The notes under the pieces: generated by a model
The model's database searches: none
Seen by the model: only the letters and a program-made list of their open reading frames with translations
Told to the model about the DNA's origin: nothing
Assembly: GCF_000472285.1 (NCBI RefSeq)
Contig: NZ_KI421413.1
Coordinates: 243,167 to 307,166, forward strand
Length of the DNA: 64,000 bases
Source: Desulfuromonas sp. TF
GTDB taxonomy: Bacteria > Desulfobacterota > Desulfuromonadia > Desulfuromonadales > ATBO01
Reading direction: 5' to 3'
Shown here: one piece after another, positions 59,932 through 64,000 of the stretch
Position numbering within the stretch: the first letter of the stretch is position 1
Layout of the letters: every line of letters starts with the position of its first letter
Made by a program: the position numbers and the translations under genes

Positions 59932-61078
59932 GACATCACCCTCCGGAAACAGTCTAAAAGAAGCATGGAAAACAACTATTCTCGCCTTTCTCGCTTCGCG
60001 CGTTTTGAGCGGTCTTTTTGTTTATCTGGGCCATATTCATCGCAGTCGGATATCTGATCCCGGTGCCTGGGAAGGTGTTTCCCATCCATGGCTTAACCCC
60101 TGGACGACGTATGATTCTGTTTATTACCTTGTTATCGCCCGAAGCGGATACATTTTCGAGAATATCACGACAGCCTTCTTCCCCTTTTATCCCTGGCTTT
60201 TAAAGCTTGGAGGAAGTCAACAGACAGGCATGGCCGCGGCTGGAGTCATTATCTCGAATCTCAGCTTTCTTTTCGCCTTGTTCCTTCTCTATCGTCTTAC
60301 AGAAATCGATTTCGGCCCAAGCGTTTCAAAAAAAACCGTCTGGCTCCTTGCTTTTTTCCCGACCACCTCCTTTTTCAGCGCCGTTTACGCCGAGTCGATC
60401 TTTCTGCTCCTGGTCCTCGGCAGCTTTTTCTCTGCAAGGAAGGGTAAATGGGAGTTTGCCGGCATCTGCGGACTGCTGGCGTCGCTGACCCGCAATCCCG
60501 GCGCGCTGATCTTCGTCGGTTTGGCTCTCGAATATTTCCGGTCGGTAGATTACGACTTTAGACGATTGCGCTTCCCTCCTCTTTTCTTTATTTCACAGCC
60601 CCTGATCGGTTTCATAGGGATGCAGTTCTATCTATGGCATAAGCTCGGGATTCCCATGGCCGGGGTGGCGAGCCAGCAATCCTTTTATCGCTCGCCCGGA
60701 TGGCCATGGGAGGCCGTCTGGAAAGATTTCGTCGGATTTTTTACTTACCTTCACTTCGATCTGGTCACTTTCATCAACCTCCTGGTTATTTTTGCAACCG
60801 TCTTTCTCCTTGTCCGATTCGGCCGGATACTTCGCCCGTCGTATGGGGTATTCCTGATCGGCCTGATCTTGATGAATCTGATTTATTACATAAAGATCCC
60901 ACCGCACACCACCGGAACTGCAAGATATATACTGACTGCTTTCCCTTTTTTTCAGCTGCTAGCCTTATTGGTCGAGAAGAATGGATTCAGGGCTCTTGCA
61001 CGTCCGATGGCAGGGACGTACGCCTATACATGTTTTCTTTTCAGTTTCCTGTTCGGGCTGAAGTCTTTTTTAGGATAA
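59921..61078 (+). CDS. PIG-V-like mannosyltransferase family membrane protein
   Basis: 385-residue polytopic protein with about nine helices, similar to PIG-V-type GT-C transferases: WTTYDSVYYLVIARSGYIFEN, TAFFPFYPWLLKL, and FFPTTSFFSAVYAESIFLLLVL. The Asp in TTYDS fits the catalytic loop position. It should use a polyprenyl-phosphate sugar as donor, matching the GT2 enzyme at 56101. ATG 59921 is chosen over the open frame beginning six codons earlier. 3-base gap to the next gene. Confidence 0.86.
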   Translation: MTPETSPSGNSLKEAWKTTILAFLASRVLSGLFVYLGHIHRSRISDPGAWEGVSHPWLNPWTTYDSVYYLVIARSGYIFENITTAFFPFYPWLLKLGGSQQTGMAAAGVIISNLSFLFALFLLYRLTEIDFGPSVSKKTVWLLAFFPTTSFFSAVYAESIFLLLVLGSFFSARKGKWEFAGICGLLASLTRNPGALIFVGLALEYFRSVDYDFRRLRFPPLFFISQPLIGFIGMQFYLWHKLGIPMAGVASQQSFYRSPGWPWEAVWKDFVGFFTYLHFDLVTFINLLVIFATVFLLVRFGRILRPSYGVFLIGLILMNLIYYIKIPPHTTGTARYILTAFPFFQLLALLVEKNGFRALARPMAGTYAYTCFLFSFLFGLKSFLG

Positions 61079-61081
61079 ACG

Positions 61082-61972
61082 ATGGATCCTGCTATCCTGA
61101 AAATCCTGACCGAGTTGAACCAGCGCTCGCTTTCCGGGGGCGGATTCGAGGAGTTCCCGGGCAAAGGATACCGACCCGATTCGACGGCTTGGGCTGTCAT
61201 GGCTTTTTCCGCGGTCGATTTAAACCATGCTTCGATAGCCCCGGCTCTTCGTTCCCTGACCCGGAGCCAGTCGGGTGACGGCGGGGTTGCCCTTTTGCCC
61301 GAATATCCCCAGGCCTGCTGGCCCACTCCACTCGCGATCCTTGCCTGGATGAACTTCCAGGAGTGCGCGGAGCCCCTCCAGCGAGCCATTTCATTTCTTC
61401 TGCATTTCACAGGTGTGCATGGAGACAATCCGGTGGGCAGTCCGCTTGCTCACAACACGGCCCTGAAGGGGTGGCCCTGGATTGCCGATACGCACTCGTG
61501 GGTCGAACCTACGGCCCTTTCCGTAATCGCCCTGCGGTCGGCGGGACATCGAGGCCACTCGCGAATTGCCGAAGCCGTCGAAATGCTCATGGACAGACAG
61601 CTGCACGACGGCGGTTGGAATTACGGCAACACCGAGGTTTACGGCCAGCAGCTCAGCCCCATGCCCGACTCTACAGGACTGGCCCTTTGCGCTCTTTCCG
61701 GTCTGATCACGGAAAAAGAGGTTATCGGAAGCATCGCCTATCTCAACGAAACGGTTCCGGAAATCAGGACCCCTTTTTCTCTATCCTGGGGACTGTTGGG
61801 ACTGAATGCCTGGAATCGCCCTCATGAAACTGCCGGAGAGTTCATTGATCGGTGCATGAATCGTCGTTTTCTCTATGGCGGTTTTTCGACTACCCATCTC
61901 TGCCTTCTGCTGCTGGCGCATCCGGATATGGCCCAATCGTCGATTTTTCAGATGCAAGGGAGTAAAACTTGA
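61082..61972 (+). CDS. Prenyltransferase/squalene-cyclase-repeat protein
   Basis: 296 residues built of alpha-alpha repeats: RPDSTAWAVMAFSAV, SGDGGVALLPEYPQACWPTPLAILAW, SWVEPTALSVIALRSAG, DRQLHDGGWNYGN, PDSTGLALCALSGL. It is about half the size of squalene-hopene cyclase, so it forms one barrel, not two, and lacks the DxDD protonation motif. It might bind an isoprenoid or lipid rather than cyclise it. No signal peptide. The stop overlaps the next start (TTGA). The same pair (cyclase-repeat plus DUF362) suggests joint function. Confidence 0.85.
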   Translation: MDPAILKILTELNQRSLSGGGFEEFPGKGYRPDSTAWAVMAFSAVDLNHASIAPALRSLTRSQSGDGGVALLPEYPQACWPTPLAILAWMNFQECAEPLQRAISFLLHFTGVHGDNPVGSPLAHNTALKGWPWIADTHSWVEPTALSVIALRSAGHRGHSRIAEAVEMLMDRQLHDGGWNYGNTEVYGQQLSPMPDSTGLALCALSGLITEKEVIGSIAYLNETVPEIRTPFSLSWGLLGLNAWNRPHETAGEFIDRCMNRRFLYGGFSTTHLCLLLLAHPDMAQSSIFQMQGSKT

Positions 61973-62970
61973 ATCACGAAAAGGACGGAATAACCCGTCG
62001 CGAATTCATCCTCGAGGCCGGAGTTCTGGTGGCAGGGGTTTCCGGTGTCTCCTGGATGTTCGGCCACGAGCGGCCGAAGGCGGAAACCTTCATCGCCAAA
62101 GTGGACTCCTACGGCGCGGATATCGCCTCGGTTGTCCGCCGGGGGCTTGCAGAGATCGGTGTGCATCCGGAGGAAGTCCGGGGGAAGAGGATTCTACTCA
62201 AGCCCAACATGGTGGAGGTCCGTCGCGGAGCGGAACACATCAATACCCATCCGGCGGTCATCCGGGGAGCGGCGGAAGCCTTTCTCTCCCTGGGCGCAAA
62301 AGGAGTCATGGTCGGCGAAGGAGCGGGACATTCAAGGGATTCCATCTACGTTCTCGAAGAATCGGGGCTGGCGGAAACGCTTCGGGAGGATCGCATCCCG
62401 TTCGTCGATCTGAACAATGATTCGTTATTCATACTGCCGAACAGAACCGGTCTGACCCGGCTGAAGTCGCTCATTCTTCCCGTTTCACTCAAGGAGGTGG
62501 ACTGGATCGTCTCGGTCGCCAAGATGAAAACCCACCACTGGGCAGGGGTGACACTGAGCATGAAGAATCTCTTCGGAGTCATGCCGGGCGCCGTCTACGG
62601 ATGGCCCAAGAATGTACTCCATCAGAATGGGATCGAACGCTCCATACTGGACATCAACGCCGCCGTCAAGCCGCATTTCGCCATCGTCGACGGGATCATC
62701 GGCATGGAAGGGGACGGGCCGATAATGGGTGATCCAAAACATGCTGGGGTACTGGTGATGGGACGAAATCTGCCGTCCGTGGACGCCACCAGTGCCCGAA
62801 TCATGGGGATCGAACCTCAAAGGGTGCACTATCTTCATGTCGCATCAAAATGGCTGGGACCGGTTGCTGAGAACGCCATCATCCAAAAAGGAGAAAACAT
62901 AGCCGCCGTGCGACAGAATTTCGCCCTCATGGATAATATCGCGGCGCAGAAGGGTCTGCGTATAACTTGA
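61969..62970 (+). CDS. Tat-exported DUF362 protein
   Basis: 333 residues with a twin-arginine signal (TRREFILEAGVLVAGVSGVSW) and the DUF362 domain: GKRILLKPNMVEV, NTHPAVIRGAAEAFLSLGAKGVMVGEGAGH, AKMKTHHWAGVTLSMKNLFGVMPG, VDGIIGMEGDGPIMG. The ferredoxin-like CxxC clusters that some DUF362 proteins carry are absent. The function of the family is unknown. TTG at 61969 overlaps the previous TGA, with AGGGAG 6 bases upstream. It acts outside the cytosol if the signal is functional. Confidence 0.88.
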   Translation: MNHEKDGITRREFILEAGVLVAGVSGVSWMFGHERPKAETFIAKVDSYGADIASVVRRGLAEIGVHPEEVRGKRILLKPNMVEVRRGAEHINTHPAVIRGAAEAFLSLGAKGVMVGEGAGHSRDSIYVLEESGLAETLREDRIPFVDLNNDSLFILPNRTGLTRLKSLILPVSLKEVDWIVSVAKMKTHHWAGVTLSMKNLFGVMPGAVYGWPKNVLHQNGIERSILDINAAVKPHFAIVDGIIGMEGDGPIMGDPKHAGVLVMGRNLPSVDATSARIMGIEPQRVHYLHVASKWLGPVAENAIIQKGENIAAVRQNFALMDNIAAQKGLRIT

Positions 62971-63029
62971 GACAATGAGTGCTGCAATCATTCTCTTGGG
63001 CATCGAATAGTGCGCTTGGAGAGTTCAAC

Positions 63030-64000
63030 ATGCCAAAATTCCTGCCGGATATTGCCGGCCTTTTCTGCCTCACCACTTTTCTCGTCAAATCATTTCTCCG
63101 CAATGACACCCTGCTGGAGGACGGCGATCCTTTTTGGCATATCAAGGCCGGTTCTGTGATGGTTGACAACAATGCTCTTTTGACCAGCGATATATTTTCC
63201 CATACCGCAAACGGAACCCGTTGGATTTCCCATGAATGGCTGTCGGAAGTCCTCATGGCCCTGCTGCACCGGGCCGCAGGTCTGGGAGGTGTGGTGTGCG
63301 GTGCTCTGCTGCTGGTTTCGCTCTCCTTCTGGATATTGTTCAGGGTCACCCGGCAATTTGCCGGTAAATGGGTCTCCCTCTTGTGCGTCTCGCTGGCTTA
63401 TTACCTGTGCGGCACGCACCTTGCGGCGCGTCCTCACCTGTTCTCCTGGTTTTTCATCACGGTCACCCTGGCCATCCTCCTCAAGGGTGGACGCTGGCTT
63501 TATGGGCTCCCTTTCATCACGGTGATCTGGGCAAACATGCATGGCGGCTTCATTTTCGGGCTGCTGCTCCAGGCCTTCTTCATATCGGGATCCCTGCTCG
63601 ATGGGCTGGCCGACAAAAAACTGCCATGGACATCCCGGTTCATTCATCTCAAATCCCCCCTCATTGTTCTGGCGATAAGCATTGCCGCAAGCGGCATCAA
63701 TCCGTTCGGGTTCGAACTCCTGTTGTTCCCCCTCCAGGTGACGAAGGAGATTTTCGTAACGAGCATTCCCGAATGGCAATCCCCGGATCTTCGGCTTCTC
63801 TGGCAGTTCCGCTATTTCCTGATCTTTCTGTTTCTTGTAATGTCGTTCAGAGGATCTTCACTTTCATGGACCGAGCGCCTGCTTTTCGTTTTTTTTATCA
63901 ATGCGGCTCTCATGCATGCACGCAACATCAGCGTGATGGTGATCATTCTCACTCCCTTCCTGGCCAGGGTATGCAACCAGATGGTCCAGAAAAGTTCAAT
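63030..64000 (+). CDS. Polytopic membrane protein, paralogue 2 (partial)
   Basis: The first 323 residues, cut by the window edge. It shares the whole plan of the gene at 54668, including DGDPFWHIK at 31-39, SHEWLSEVLM, AARPHLFSW, WANMHGGFIFGLLLQ, INPFGFELLLFPLQV and INAALMHARN. About ten membrane segments are expected, followed by the soluble C-terminal domain that lies beyond the window. ATG 63030 has a weak GGAGAG site. It follows the DUF362 gene by 59 bases in the same direction. Confidence 0.85.
   Translation, partial: MPKFLPDIAGLFCLTTFLVKSFLRNDTLLEDGDPFWHIKAGSVMVDNNALLTSDIFSHTANGTRWISHEWLSEVLMALLHRAAGLGGVVCGALLLVSLSFWILFRVTRQFAGKWVSLLCVSLAYYLCGTHLAARPHLFSWFFITVTLAILLKGGRWLYGLPFITVIWANMHGGFIFGLLLQAFFISGSLLDGLADKKLPWTSRFIHLKSPLIVLAISIAASGINPFGFELLLFPLQVTKEIFVTSIPEWQSPDLRLLWQFRYFLIFLFLVMSFRGSSLSWTERLLFVFFINAALMHARNISVMVIILTPFLARVCNQMVQKSS

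Overview
This window reads as chromosome of a Gram-negative, GC-rich bacterium of the Desulfuromonadales/Geobacterales type. The pointers are a FrdCAB-type succinate dehydrogenase/fumarate reductase with a diheme-type cytochrome b, a malic enzyme fused to a phosphotransacetylase-like domain, LpxA and Lnt (an outer membrane), a Tad pilus locus and intergenic heptamer repeats. I infer this from gene content only; no rRNA, tRNA, CRISPR array or intact insertion sequence was seen.

Layout. 1-2.9 kb (minus): yceD-rpmF-plsX-fabH, the usual lipid-initiation/L32 operon. 3.1-5.2 kb: mazG, fxsA, an intergenic cluster of DnaA-box-like words, a degenerate stretch, and a 29-residue membrane microprotein with its own terminator. 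5.3-12.2 kb (minus): phoH-pgpH-ybeY-dgkA/PAP2-corC-lnt, a tightly packed or overlapping RNA-maturation and envelope operon. 12.5-17.5 kb: eno, ftsH, a zinc-ribbon protein and a solitary Cas6-like RAMP protein. 17.6-21 kb (minus): frdCAB. 21.4-27.6 kb: tgt, a helical hypothetical protein, a lone receiver, then (minus) a metallophosphoesterase, a HIT protein, lapA, exbB-exbD and a ROK kinase. 28-34 kb: maeB, thrC, then (minus) glnB-glnA. 34.2-41.7 kb: a receiver/histidine kinase, carbamate kinase overlapping a cyclic-2,3-diphosphoglycerate-synthetase-like GTPase gene, an aldehyde dehydrogenase, a solitary lpxA and a GtrA protein.

42.1-54.5 kb is a complete Tad (Flp) pilus locus on the plus strand: flp, prepilin peptidase, two TadE-like pseudopilins, CpaB, secretin, a small lipoprotein, a TadG-like protein, TadZ, TadA, TadB, TadC and a TPR lipoprotein (TadD-like). 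54.7-64 kb is an accessory envelope/glycan region: two paralogous polytopic proteins of an unrecognised family flank a GT2 glycosyltransferase, an SH3 protein, a methyltransferase, two GT-C-like membrane proteins (PTPS-related and PIG-V-like), a half-size prenyltransferase/squalene-cyclase-repeat protein and a Tat-exported DUF362 protein. This last region is the best candidate for an undescribed system.

A second theme is intergenic structure. At least nine gaps hold short tandem words, mostly 7 bp, often repeated as inverted sets. Two gaps share a longer interspersed repeat. Functional assignments rest on motifs read by eye; no database search was run.
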